Shown here: piece after piece, positions 8,126-17,245 of the stretch
How the letters are laid out: each line of letters opens with the position of its first letter
Position numbering within the stretch: the stretch's first letter is position 1
NCBI RefSeq assembly: GCF_940670685.1
Contig: NZ_OW711693.1
Coordinates: forward strand, 3,658,001-3,722,000
Reading direction: 5' to 3'
DNA from: Anaeropeptidivorans aminofermentans
GTDB taxonomy: Bacteria > Bacillota > Clostridia > Lachnospirales > UBA5962
Length of the DNA: 64,000 nt
Notes under the pieces: model-generated
The model's input: only the letters and a program-made list of their open reading frames with translations
The model's database searches: none
Told to the model about the DNA's origin: nothing
Position numbers and translations under genes: made by a program

Positions 8126-11100
8126 ATGGCAAGTTTACGCAACGCTGTAAAAGACAATGCAAATGAATTGCGCGACGGTATCCCGTGGGTGGTATTTTGG
8201 CGGGACGGGCGTTCATGGCCAGTGAAGCAGTTTTTTTCAGCATGGACTATGCCGCCGACACGATAGACCCCGACGATATAGGCCGCTTGGAAAATATCAG
8301 CCGCATCGACCCCCACGCCGTTGCGCTCAACGGCTATTATTGCGGACGCTTGGGCGAGGATATGACCTTTGACGAGCTTACAAGAGGTGTCCGCTGGCAT
8401 TATATTATGAAAACGGCTTTAACACGCTGGTAGCTTTTATAGAAAATCACGACGGACGGCTACCGCCTGAATTGCTGGAGGAAGCGCGGCAAGCCGCCCA
8501 TGCCGCAGGGCTTCCGTTTTCTGAACGTCCTTACGACGGGCAGGAGCTTGACCCTTATTCTTACGACGGCAGCATGACCCCCGAAGATTACGAACTTTGG
8601 CAACAACGGATTGCACAGGAAAGGAGCGCAAAAATGAACGACCCTTTATCCATACAGATACACAACCGACAACGCTTTGAACAGAACGAACCCGGCGAAT
8701 GGCTGAAACTTCCCGCCACCGCCGAACAGCTACAAGAAGCCCTGCGGCGCGTCGGCATTACCGCCGAGAACCCGCAGGATTTTTTCATAAACGGCATTGA
8801 TAGCCCGATAGAAGCCGTCGCCCGCCTATCCCTTGAAAACATACAGACGGCAGGGGTGGATGAACTGAATTACCTTGCGGCGCGACTGGAACAGTTTGAC
8901 CCGGCGCAGATTGAAAAACTCAATGTCAACGGTGATATTCTTTCTTATTGGAATGATGTTCACCACCTGACCGAATACGTCCAAAATACCGAGTATTTCA
9001 TGTATATTCCCGGCATAACCGACCATAAAGCATTGGGTGATTACTACCTAAACAAATCGGGTTTGGTACAAATGCCGGAGGGCTGGAAAGCCGCTGTTGA
9101 CATTGAAAAGTTAAGGCAGCTTACCGCCGAGCAGGAAAAGGGTATTTTGTGGGACAATGGATATATTTTTGAAACCGGCGACGAATGGCAGCCGGTAACG
9201 GAAATCCCGCAGGAATACCGCATTATGAGTTTCCCACAGCCGGAGCTTACCGCCGAGGAAGCCGCCGCCCGTGCTGATGGGCGCGACGCGGCCTTGCGTG
9301 ATATAGGCGAGGCACAATTAGAACCGCCTACCCCCGTTGATATTGGCGGCTACCCTGACGACCCCATAGAATACGACGCTATTTCTACCCGCGCCCCGGC
9401 CGTGGCCACCGCGAAGCCCCCGGTACGTTCGGTCGACCCGCAGCCGGTAAAGCCTATCGCGCTGGAAAGTGAGAAGCCCGCCGACAAGCTAAAGGAAATT
9501 ACCGATAGGCTGGAACAGGGCATTGCTGGTATTTTTGAAAGTGAACAATACGCCGACTATCTAAAAACCCTGTCAAAGTTTCATAATTACAGCTTGAACA
9601 ACACAATTTTGATTGCCATGCAGAAGCCCGACGCTTCCCTTATCGCTGGCTTTAATACATGGAAAAATGAACACGGGCGCAACGTTCGCAAGGGCGAAAA
9701 AGGTATTAAAATCATTGCCCCGTCGCCGTTCAAGATAAAAAAGGAAATGAAGAAAATCGACCCCGACACGCAGCGTCCCGTTATCGGCAGGGACGGCAAG
9801 CCCGTCACCGAGCAAGTAGAAATCAAAATACCGGCGTTCAAGGTTGTTTCTGTCTTTGACGTTTCGCAGACGGAGGGCAAGGAGCTACCGACAATTGGTG
9901 TTGATGAACTCACCGGCAACGTTAAGCAGTATAGGGATTTTTTTGCCGCTCTTGAAAAAGCGTCCCCTGTACCGGTTGCCTTGGAGAATATCGAGGGCAA
10001 CGCAAACGGCTATTATCATCAGGTAGACAAACGTATTGCTATACGCGAGGACATGAGCGAATTGCAAACCCTGAAAACAGCCATACACGAAATTGCCCAT
10101 GCCCGGCTGCATGATGTTGATATGAACAAAGAGCAGGACGAGCAGCCTCGCGCTGACCGGCGTACCCGTGAGGTTGAAGCGGAAAGTATCGCCTATACCG
10201 TTTGTCAACATTACGGTCTTGATACGTCGGACTATTCTTTCGGCTATGTCGCCGGTTGGAGCAGCGGCAAGGAGCTTGCCGAGTTGAAAGCGTCCCTTGA
10301 AACGATACGCGCCACCGCCGCCGAACTTATCACCGAGATTGACGGGCATTTTGCGGAGCTTCAACAGGCAAGGGACGCAGAGCAGCGACCAGTATTTGAG
10401 AGTTTACCCCCGGAGCAGCAGCAAGCCCTTTCTGATACGGTCAAAGACACCCTGCAATTCTTTGTAGAAAATGATTTGAAAGAGCATGGGGAGCTTTCGG
10501 ACGGAACCCTTGAAGCTATTGCGGTACAGGGCTATGCTTACCGGGACGGGAGTCTTGAAAAGCTGGTAGAACCGCAGACCACCGCGCCAGAGCAGGAACG
10601 GCAGCAGGGCGACACCTACGCTATCTATCAGCTAAAGCAGGACGACAGCACACGGGATTTTCGCTTTGAGCCTTACGACCGCTTACAGGCGGCGGGGCTT
10701 TCCGTTGACCCGGCAAATTATGTATTTGTCTATTCCGGGCAGCTTGGCAAGGACGAAACCCTTGATGCTATTTTTGAACGGTTTAATATTAACCGTCCGT
10801 CAGACTTTACGGGACACTCCTTGTCTATATCCGACATTGTAACCCTGAACCGGGACGGCGTGGAAACCGTCCATTATATTGATAGCGGCGCAGGATATAA
10901 GGAAGTGCCGGAGTTTTTGCAGCCCGCCCCGGCCTTTGATATGCAGCAGACCACAAACCGCTTGCAGGAGCTTCACGACAATGTTATGAACGCGAACCCC
11001 GATAAGACAAGTGGCACTGCCGCCTACAATATGGCAATCAAACGCCTTGACCGGCTTAACAATCAAATCCCCGAAAATCAGCCGCAGCTAAAGGCAGTTG

Positions 11101-11465
11101 TTGAGTATGCCGCAGGGAGTACGGATTTATCTATGCTCAAAGGGCGCATGACAGCCGCCATGCAGGAAATCAGCCATATACGGACGGCTGAAATGTCCAC
11201 CGAGCAGAATTATAACATGATTGACGGCGTTCCCAATAATACCCCCTCTGTTGGCGAACTGGAAGCAAGGGCAAAGGCCGGGGAGCAAATCAACCTTTCC
11301 GACCTTGCCGCAGCAATCAAGGCAGATAAGGCCGCAGCCATCCATGATACCGGCAAAAAGCCGTCTATTCGGGAGCAGTTAAAACAGGCTGGCGCGGATC
11401 CGTCCTATCGGGACAAATCCGCGCCGAGCCGGACACGGGACAAAAGCCCCGGATTGGAGGTGTAG
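8126..11465 (+). CDS. Giant multidomain antirestriction protein (DUF3849, ArdA-like, ArdC/zincin, YodL/DUF4316), frameshifted near its start
   Basis: Restored length is about 1112 aa. Domain order: DUF3849-like N-terminus (MASLRNAVKDNANELRDG, then NGYYCGRLGEDMTFDEL); an ArdA-like acidic segment (IQIHNRQRFEQNEPGEWL to about residue 240 of the long frame); ArdC-type ssDNA-binding domain (FESEQYADYLKTLSKFHNYS, NTWKNEHGRNVRKGEKGIKI); a zinc metallopeptidase-like motif HEIAHARLHD with downstream EAESIAY; a YodL-like domain (TYAIYQLKQDDSTRDFRFE); and a DUF4316-like tail (SIREQLKQAGADPSYRDKS). Such proteins protect incoming ICE DNA from host restriction. The long frame begins at 8472, and the correct N-terminus is split over three frames: one base is missing near 8215 and one extra base is present near 8404 (CATTATATTATG instead of CATTATTATG). 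The gene is therefore damaged or misread. The main 997-aa part is intact. Confidence 0.78.
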
Positions 11466-11468
11466 CCG

Positions 11469-12163
11469 ATGCGAAAATATGAGAACGTAGACATAATCGC
11501 CGCGCTTGGTGCGGTTATGGAAATCAACACAGAGCATTACAAAAGCGATTTTAAGTATGATGTTGAAATGTTCAAGCAAGCCGCCGTCCAGCCTGACGGC
11601 GACAATAACCGCCTGATATGGTTTTCCCGGCAATCCGGCACAGAATGTTTCAGGGAGCGCAACACCTTTATCAAGGAAACGTCGGCATACAACACTTGCC
11701 AATATTACGCCGGTACAAAAGATACGCTCTTGACCTATGCTGTGGAAATCACCGGCATGGAGGGCGGCAAGGTTATGGGAAACCTGTACGAGCTGGACTA
11801 CCGGCGACAGGCGGCGCGGCTTGAAAAGGACGCACAGCAGCCCACCGAAGTAACTTTATTTCTTGCGGACGGTACAGAAAAACGGTTGCCCTATGAGGAA
11901 TACAACAAAATTTGGACTGGCTGGTTGACCGATACGGCAAGATTGATAATGTACGCTTTGAAGTTGCCGACGAGGGCGGTTTGCATCAGCTTTTGAAACA
12001 GGCGCGGGACGACCGGCAGAAGCATACCCCCGCCGTTTTCAAGCTGCGGAATATCAGCGGCAAGCCGTCAATCCGAGCGCAGCTTACCGAGAGAAAGGCC
12101 GCAACCGTCCCCCAAAAAGCGGCAGCGCATACAAAATCTAATAAAGCGGAGGTATCACTATGA
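11469..12163 (+). CDS. Conserved ICE protein, frameshifted in its last third
   Basis: I recognise this only as a conserved Tn1549-family ICE protein (MRKYENVDIIAALGAVMEI). It starts 3 bp after the antirestriction gene, with GGAGG in the end of that gene as ribosome binding site. The first frame reads to 11,996 but only to about 11,920 as conserved-looking protein. The true continuation, DWLVDRYGKIDNVRFEVADE to SNKAEVSL, lies in another frame from 11,912 and ends at 12,163. One base missing near 11,915 explains this, and the restored product is about 231 aa. The C-terminus SGKPSIRAQLTERKA resembles the end of the preceding protein (PSIREQLKQAG), a short tail shared by ICE large polyvalent proteins. 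Confidence 0.7.
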
Positions 12164-12372
12164 CACGATTTACCGTTGAGGAAATAAATCTTATCAGCAT
12201 TTACCATACCGGGACGCGGGACGCGATTATCGAGGAAATGACTGCCGCCCTGCCCCATATGGACAGTGAGTTTCAGGAACTTACCCGGAACACAATGGAT
12301 AAGCTGAACGGCCTGACTGACGACGAATTTTCCCATCTTGCCCTTGACCCCGCCGACGAGGGCGACGAGTAA
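12160..12372 (+). CDS. Transposon-transfer assisting protein (TTRAP)
   Basis: A 70-aa protein matching the TTRAP family: MTRFTVEEINLISIYHTGTR, then a helical region DAIIEEMTAALPHMDSEFQEL. ATG 12,160 overlaps the stop of the preceding gene by 4 bp and follows GCGGAGGT. The family is found near the antirestriction gene in Tn1549-like ICEs; the mechanism is unknown. Confidence 0.8.
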   Translation: MTRFTVEEINLISIYHTGTRDAIIEEMTAALPHMDSEFQELTRNTMDKLNGLTDDEFSHLALDPADEGDE

Positions 12373-12377
12373 ACACT

Positions 12378-12548
12378 ATGCCGAGGTTGAGCAAAAAAGC
12401 AAAAATTGAATGGAGCGTATTTATTGGGGACAACGGGCGGCGACAGTATAATGAGCTTTGCCGTAAATGCCGCTATGCGTGTAAACAGTCTTTCCGCATG
12501 ACCGTCATTGAATGTCCGAGATACAAGAGCAAGCGTAAAACTACTTAA
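12378..12548 (+). CDS. Small basic Cys-containing ICE protein
   Basis: A 56-aa ORF: MPRLSKKAKIEWSVFIGDNG, followed by LCRKCRYACKQSFR and CPRYKSKRK. The four cysteines in CRKC, AC and EC suggest a small zinc site, and 12 or more Lys/Arg residues suggest nucleic-acid binding. The start lies 5 bp after the TTRAP stop and the same position and sequence style recur in related ICEs. A strong terminator follows at once, so this is the last gene of the plus-strand operon. Confidence 0.7.
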   Translation: MPRLSKKAKIEWSVFIGDNGRRQYNELCRKCRYACKQSFRMTVIECPRYKSKRKTT

Positions 12549-12550
12549 TA

Positions 12551-12598
12551 AAGAACAGGGCCGCAGCAGCCACAAGGTTGCCGCGGCCCTGTTCTTTT
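12551..12598 (+). terminator. Intrinsic terminator of the transfer operon
   Basis: AAGAACAGGGCCGC (12551-12564) pairs with GCGGCCCTGTTCTT (12583-12596), a 14-bp stem ending in TTTTGT. Confidence 0.85.
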
Positions 12599-12838
12599 GT
12601 GTTTATGAAACTACTATTGTTCCACTATCGGCAATCCGCAAGAGCTTAAAAATCCGTATCAAAAAGGTGCGTTTTCGCTCAAAAACCCGCCTGTATGGGC
12701 TTCCCCGAACGGCGGTAATCTCTTTCCCTTACCCGGTTCAATCCGGGCATTTTGTACTATTATGGTGCGTGTATTTTATTGAAAGAATAGGGGCGCGACG
12801 GCCTGTATTGGCTGTCGCGCCCCTGTTTCTTTTTATGC
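12599..12838. terminator. Intergenic region with a second hairpin terminator
   Basis: No gene is seen. A perfect 11-bp hairpin, AGGGGCGCGAC (12789-12799) with GTCGCGCCCCT (12814-12824), is followed by TTTCTTTTT. It lies between convergent genes and probably terminates both the plus-strand operon and the minus-strand membrane protein gene. The rest (12,600-12,785) holds nothing recognisable. Confidence 0.65.
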
Positions 12839-13228
12839 CTATTCACTGATTGGATAGTTCGCTACGGCTTCCCGTGCAATGCGGTTGCTTTCGCTGTTGT
12901 AGGTGACAAGCCGGTAAACCGTCAACACCGTGTACCACGCAGCAACAAGTAGCCGCCACACAATAATAACGCCGCCAATCAGACCGCCAATGATAATGTT
13001 TAACGCCCATATACCCACTGTGCCGCCAATATCATAGTTGCGGGGGATAAGCCAGAGCCGCAGCCGCCATATCCCGAACGGGATACCGCAGACAATCCAT
13101 ACCATGAAATAATCGGTTACGCCGTCTTTGGTAAACACTGGCTTAAACATGGCAAAGAGCGGCCACGCAAGAAAGACCGACAATACAACCTTTGTAAAAA
13201 AGTCTTTCGCTATTTCCTTTCGCGTCAT
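12839..13228 (-). CDS. Small ICE membrane protein (DUF6050-like)
   Basis: A 129-aa protein with about three or four membrane segments: VVLSVFLAWPLFAMF, YFMVWIVCGIPFGIW, VGIWALNIIIGGLIGGVII and VWRLLVAAWYTVL. It resembles a conserved small membrane protein of this ICE family that I place in DUF6050 with moderate certainty. The function is unknown. It is transcribed toward the bidirectional terminator at 12.79-12.82 kb. GGGGTGA precedes the ATG. Its position just downstream of the relaxase suggests a transfer or surface function. Confidence 0.65.
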   Translation of the reverse strand: MTRKEIAKDFFTKVVLSVFLAWPLFAMFKPVFTKDGVTDYFMVWIVCGIPFGIWRLRLWLIPRNYDIGGTVGIWALNIIIGGLIGGVIIVWRLLVAAWYTVLTVYRLVTYNSESNRIAREAVANYPISE

Positions 13229-13334
13229 TTTTCATCACCCCTGTTCAACGACCGTCACCCAATACTTACACTTCAATTATACAGGATTTTCCGTAAAGTG
13301 CAATAGAAAGTGACCCGAATTGATATAGCAGTTC

Positions 13335-14744
13335 CTACAATTCCGCGTCCCTGCCTTTTGCCTTATCCGCTTCCGGCTGGTGTAGAATACTATCCACATT
13401 AGCCTTGATAATGTCGTACTCTTTCACCTGTTTTTTCAACTTGCCATATTCGGACGATAGCTTTTGCTTTTCAGCTTGCAGCCGCGCATACTCTTTTTGC
13501 AGCCCGGCAGGATTGGGGAGCTTGCCGCCCCCGGCCTGTACCGCCTTTAATGCTTTGGCAGCGGCTTCATGGAGTATCAACACGCTTTCGTTGGCGGCGC
13601 GGTATTGCGCCTTATCCTTTGCCGCCCGGTATCCGTCATAGGCGGGTTTTGTTCGCTGATAGGTAGTGATATTTTTGATAAGCAAGACCATATCTGACAA
13701 CCGCTTTTCAACGCCTTTCAATGCAGCTCCGGCCTGTTCGCTGGCGGTGGCGACTTCCTCAACCTTTGCCCGTAAATCGGCGTATTGCAAAATGTTGTTT
13801 TCAGTTAGGAAATTGACCGTCTTTGCGGCCTGTTGCAGATTATGAATTTTTGCCCATTGTTCATATCCCCGGCTTTGCTGCGCCTTGATACTGTTTTCAA
13901 TATCAATCACAAGGCTGACCGCTTTATTGTCCCGTTTGGGCGCGGATACCGTCCGTTTCTTGCCCTGTATGCGCTCTATAATCCGTTCGGCAGTATAATC
14001 CTCACCGAGCGTACTACCCCGCAAGCGCGTGAAGCTTTTTTGACCGGGAGCGCGTAAAGAAATTGTTTCACCCCGCCGCTTGACTTCATATCCAGCGGCT
14101 TCCATACGGCGCAAAAAATCCTCAAAATCCGAGGATTGCGGAATAACCGTATCAATGGCGACTTTGAGCTTGTCTTTCCAGCTTCCCCCGGCTTTGTCGG
14201 CTGCGTACTCCGCATAGCTGCGCCCCTGTTCCTTTGCTGGACGGGTGCGCCGCTGCCCGTCCTTGCCGGTGTATTCGATTTGCTTTCCGGGCTTCACAAT
14301 GGATAGACCGCTTTCCCGACATATCCTATCGCTGGTGTTTCGGATTTGGTAATAGCTCTTTTTGTTGCTGTTGTACTTGTGGTAGTCCATGAAGTTGACA
14401 GCGCAAAACATGATGTGGTTATGGACATGGCCTTTGTCTATGTGCGTCGTTAAAACATATTCATATTGCCCTTTGGTGACTTCATCGGCAAGCCGCCGCC
14501 CTATTTCGTGCGCCTGTTCCGGCGTGACTTCGCCGGGGTCAAAGGCCTGTATCAAATGATGGGCAAGATTATTGCCCTTGTCTATTGCTTGGGAGAGGGT
14601 AAAGCCAAACTCAATATCAGCCGTTTCATGGGAGCAACCATAAGAGGAAATCAGGATTTTTTCGTCTGTCTTGGCAGGATTGCAGATATAGTCAAGAGCT
14701 TTCTTTAGGGTGCTTTTAATAGGCTTAATCTTTGTAACCGCCAT
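13335..14744 (-). CDS. MOBP-type relaxase (Tn1549 ORF28-like)
   Basis: A 469-aa conjugative relaxase that nicks oriT and stays covalently bound to the transferred strand. N-terminal motifs: MAVTKIKPIKSTLKKALDYI, with the family's catalytic Tyr expected around YICN; AHHLIQAFDPGEVTPEQAHEIG; and the metal-binding three-histidine motif HIDKGHVHNH at residues 101-110. The C-terminal half is a long Ala/Lys/Glu-rich helical region. The frame is intact. It overlaps the end of mobC by 40 bp, so the two are cotranslated. The likely substrate is the hairpin cluster upstream of mobC. Confidence 0.92.
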   Translation of the reverse strand: MAVTKIKPIKSTLKKALDYICNPAKTDEKILISSYGCSHETADIEFGFTLSQAIDKGNNLAHHLIQAFDPGEVTPEQAHEIGRRLADEVTKGQYEYVLTTHIDKGHVHNHIMFCAVNFMDYHKYNSNKKSYYQIRNTSDRICRESGLSIVKPGKQIEYTGKDGQRRTRPAKEQGRSYAEYAADKAGGSWKDKLKVAIDTVIPQSSDFEDFLRRMEAAGYEVKRRGETISLRAPGQKSFTRLRGSTLGEDYTAERIIERIQGKKRTVSAPKRDNKAVSLVIDIENSIKAQQSRGYEQWAKIHNLQQAAKTVNFLTENNILQYADLRAKVEEVATASEQAGAALKGVEKRLSDMVLLIKNITTYQRTKPAYDGYRAAKDKAQYRAANESVLILHEAAAKALKAVQAGGGKLPNPAGLQKEYARLQAEKQKLSSEYGKLKKQVKEYDIIKANVDSILHQPEADKAKGRDAEL

Positions 14745-15034
14745 ATTTCAGCCAACGCCCCCTTTATCTCCGCTAAATCCTGTTCGTACACGTTGCCGGT
14801 TGCGTTCACGCGCTTTGCAATCTGATTGACGTTCGCGCCGATTTTTTGTATTTCAGCGGTGACGGCCTTTAGCTCCGAGTAATCCACCCTTATCACATAA
14901 CCGTCAATCAGCATTTTCCGGGCATACGCGGCAAAGTTTTTCGTTGGCACTTGCGCCATCTTTTGAAATATCAAGCTGCGCTCCTGTTCGGTGACAGGGC
15001 AGCGCAATGTAATAGGCCGTTTCCTGTTCGCCAT
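14705..15034 (-). CDS. mobC: MobC-like relaxosome accessory protein
   Basis: A 109-aa DNA-binding accessory protein that helps the relaxase open oriT. MANRKRPITLRCPVTEQERS resembles the ribbon-helix-helix N-terminus of MobC. The C-terminus has the MobC signature IQKIGANVNQIAKRVNATGNV. The start at 15,034 is chosen because GGAAAGGAGCG precedes it and the motif begins there; an upstream in-frame start would run into the oriT-like repeat. It is the first gene of the mobC-relaxase operon. Confidence 0.85.
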   Translation of the reverse strand: MANRKRPITLRCPVTEQERSLIFQKMAQVPTKNFAAYARKMLIDGYVIRVDYSELKAVTAEIQKIGANVNQIAKRVNATGNVYEQDLAEIKGALAEIWRLQRLSLLKAP

Positions 15035-15044
15035 GCGCTCACGC

Positions 15045-15162
15045 TCCTTTCCGTCCTTTAGAGGGTTTGGGATGCTCCCAACAAGCAATTTTCGCCGAGA
15101 TAGGCCACAGCCGAGCCGGGCGAAAATACGGAAGTGTGGCTACACTTCCTATGCTTGCTACG
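15045..15162 (-). repeat. Three-hairpin oriT-like repeat, copy B, upstream of mobC
   Basis: Read on the minus strand from 15,162: AGCAAGCATAGG, hairpin GGAAGTGT-agcc-ACACTTCC, a second hairpin with arms ATTTTCGCC and GGCGAAAAT, then TTGGGA-gca-TCCCAA, ACCCTC and GACGGAAAGGA. Its position directly in front of mobC and relaxase makes it the best oriT candidate of the element. It is homologous to copy A at 7,789-7,910, in inverted orientation. Confidence 0.7.
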
Positions 15163-15218
15163 TTTCTTTTTCTACTACTATTACGGTGAAAAACGTGATT
15201 TTGCCAAACGTCCCATAT

Positions 15219-15256
15219 AAAAAGAAAAACGCCGCAAACAATCAAGTTTGCGACGC
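15219..15256 (-). terminator. Intrinsic terminator of the XRE gene
   Basis: On the minus strand GTCGCAAAC and GTTTGCGGC form a 9-bp hairpin (15,231-15,254) followed by GTTTTTCTTTTT, 35 bp after the XRE stop codon. Confidence 0.85.
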
Positions 15257-15289
15257 TCACAAGGGACACATAAAGCAAAACGAGGGTTT

Positions 15290-15643
15290 TTATTCCCTCG
15301 CTTTCTTTGCTTCTTTTAAGGCTTTTGCCGTAGCTTCCATTACGATATAATCTTGTTCGTCCAACCCGTCAAGCTCTGCGTCGAGCTGGCGGCGGCGCGT
15401 GGACTTCTTGCTTTCACTATCCGGGTAAAGGAATTGGTCTACCGATATATTGAAAAGCGTCATAAGGTCAATGAAAACATGGAAACTTGGGTGCTGGCCT
15501 TTGTTTTCAATGGACATGATGTAACGCGGCGCAAGGTTTACTATTTCACCTGTCATTTCCCGCGTCCAACCCTTTTTTAATCGGGCTTCTTTTATGGCCT
15601 GTCCCATAGCCATAAAATCAAACTTGTTTTTTTCTTTTGACAT
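15290..15643 (-). CDS. XRE-family transcriptional regulator
   Basis: A 117-aa repressor-type protein. The HTH_3 domain spans about residues 10-70 (AMGQAIKEARLKKGWTREMTG, then YIMSIENKGQHPSF and FNISVDQFLYP). The C-terminus is charged and helical (ELDGLDEQDYIVMEATAKAL). AGGGTGAT precedes the ATG. It sits between the mob operon, from which it is separated by its own terminator, and the ars cargo on the other strand. It most likely controls ICE transfer genes. Targets are not evident from the sequence. Confidence 0.88.
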   Translation of the reverse strand: MSKEKNKFDFMAMGQAIKEARLKKGWTREMTGEIVNLAPRYIMSIENKGQHPSFHVFIDLMTLFNISVDQFLYPDSESKKSTRRRQLDAELDGLDEQDYIVMEATAKALKEAKKARE

Positions 15644-15755
15644 AGTTATATCACCCTATGTCATTTTACAATTCGCATCACAAAAGCTAAACGATTACAC
15701 AAGGTACATAGTGTAGTATTTCAATTCCCATTAAACAAAAATTTTTCAAAATACA

Positions 15756-15809
15756 TTGACAATTATCTATGCGTTGGCATATAATGACACATAGACAGTT
15801 ATCTATGTG
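15756..15809 (+). promoter_or_regulatory. ars promoter and ArsR operator
   Basis: A -35 box TTGACA (15,756-15,761) and a -10 box TATAAT (15,780-15,785) are separated by 18 bp. Just after the -10 box lies the inverted repeat CACATAGA-cagtta-TCTATGTG (15,788-15,809), and a half-site TTATCTATG lies between the two boxes. An ArsR/SmtB repressor bound here would block transcription of the ars operon until arsenite or antimonite is present. Confidence 0.82.
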
Positions 15810-15819
15810 AGGTGATTTT

Positions 15820-16143
15820 ATGAAAAATATTTATTCCCAAAACACAGCCTTTTTCAAAGCATTAGCAGATACAAACCGCTTGATGATTGTTGATATGCTA
15901 TCTTGCGGCGAGATGTGTGCATGTGAGATTTTAGAAAAGTTTAATATTACGCAGCCAACATTATCTCATCACATGAAAATTCTTTGCGATTGTGGCTTGG
16001 TGAGCGGGCGTAAGGAGGGAAAATGGACTCACTATTCTTTGAATGAAAAAGCATTTGCAAATTTCAAAGAATTTTTGAATGTAATAACCAGCCCTAAAGC
16101 AGATTGTATTTGTAATTGTAAGGAGGTATGTAGTTGTGAGTGA
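15820..16143 (+). CDS. arsR: ArsR-family arsenite-responsive repressor
   Basis: A 107-aa winged-helix repressor. The metal-sensing site CGEMCACE lies in the alpha-3 region, equivalent to the classical ELCVCDL motif, followed by the recognition helix TQPTLSHHMKILCDCGLV and the wing GRKEGKWTHYSL. A Cys-rich tail (CICNCKEVCSC) may add thiols for metal binding. The gene starts 10 bp after the palindromic operator and overlaps acr3 by 8 bp, so it is the first gene of an autoregulated ars operon. Confidence 0.94.
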   Translation: MKNIYSQNTAFFKALADTNRLMIVDMLSCGEMCACEILEKFNITQPTLSHHMKILCDCGLVSGRKEGKWTHYSLNEKAFANFKEFLNVITSPKADCICNCKEVCSCE

Positions 16144-17221
16144 GAAACAACAGACGCAGGGAATTAGCTTTTTTGAAAAGTATTTGACAGTATGGGTATT
16201 GCTGTGTATGGCAGCGGGTATTTTTATAGGTAAATATTTGCCCGGTGTCCCTGACTTTTTAGGGAAGTTTGAATATGCACAAATTTCTATTCCTATTGCG
16301 GTATTGATATGGGTTATGATTTATCCCATGATGATGAAAGTGGATTTTAAGTCTATAAAAGATGTAAGAAAAAATCCGCAAGGGCTTATTATTTCAGCAG
16401 GCACAAGTTGGCTGATAAAACCGTTTTTGATGTTTGGCCTTGCAACATTTTTCTTTTACGTTGTTTTCAAATCCTTTATCCCTGCCGACCTTGCACAAAA
16501 TTACGTTGCGGGAGCTGTTCTTTTAGGTGCTGCCCCCTGTACGGCAATGGTTTTTGTTTGGAGCAATTTAACAAAAGGCGACCCCGCCCACACGTTAGTA
16601 CAGGTAGCGGTTAATGACCTTATTATTCTTGTGGCATTTGTACCTATCGTAACGTTTTTGCTTGGCATAAATAATATGTTTGTGCCGTGGGATACCCTTA
16701 TTCTTTCCATTGTTTTGTTTGTGGTTATCCCGCTTGTTGCCGGTGCGCTTACAAGAACACTCGTTATTAAAAATCGTGGCGTAGATTATTTCAATAAAAA
16801 CTTTGTACCAAAGTTTGATAGCATTACCACAATCGGTTTGCTTCTGACACTTATTATCATATTTACATTTCAAGGTGACGCTATTTTAAGTAATCCGCTT
16901 CATGTATTGCTTATCGGTATTCCGTTGGCATTGCAGAATGTAATTACAGCCGCATTTGCTTACATCATGTGCAAAGTCTTTAAGCAGCCGCATAATATAG
17001 CTGCTCCAGCCGCTTTGATTGGCGCGTCTGATTTCTTTGAATTGTCCGTTGCAGTAGCCATCGCCCTTTATGGGCCGACTTCGCCGGTTGTGCTTGTTTG
17101 TACAGTTGGCGTACTAACAGAAGTACCCGTCATGCTTGTGCTTGTAAAGTTTGTAAATAAAACGCGAAGTTGGTTTGATGATAATAAATCATCTTCGGGC
17201 GAAATTGTCAAAAAGCCATAA
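16136..17221 (+). CDS. acr3: Acr3-type arsenite efflux permease
   Basis: A 361-aa membrane transporter that exports arsenite, of the Acr3 (BART superfamily) class rather than ArsB. About ten membrane helices are visible. The family signature VLLGAAPCTAMVFVWSNL contains the conserved Cys of Acr3, and LTEVPVMLVLVKFVN ends the last helix. GTG 16,136 is the start, preceded by AAGGAGGT within the end of arsR. Together with ArsA downstream it could work as an ATP-coupled pump. The frame is intact. Confidence 0.93.
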   Translation: MSEKQQTQGISFFEKYLTVWVLLCMAAGIFIGKYLPGVPDFLGKFEYAQISIPIAVLIWVMIYPMMMKVDFKSIKDVRKNPQGLIISAGTSWLIKPFLMFGLATFFFYVVFKSFIPADLAQNYVAGAVLLGAAPCTAMVFVWSNLTKGDPAHTLVQVAVNDLIILVAFVPIVTFLLGINNMFVPWDTLILSIVLFVVIPLVAGALTRTLVIKNRGVDYFNKNFVPKFDSITTIGLLLTLIIIFTFQGDAILSNPLHVLLIGIPLALQNVITAAFAYIMCKVFKQPHNIAAPAALIGASDFFELSVAVAIALYGPTSPVVLVCTVGVLTEVPVMLVLVKFVNKTRSWFDDNKSSSGEIVKKP

Positions 17222-17245
17222 TAGAAAGGGGGGACAGTCTGCAAA

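Noticed and set aside
12725-12752. CCCGGTTCAATCCGGG resembles a tRNA T-arm
   Set aside because: No acceptor stem, D-arm or anticodon arm can be drawn around it, and the stem pairing is not that of a T-arm.
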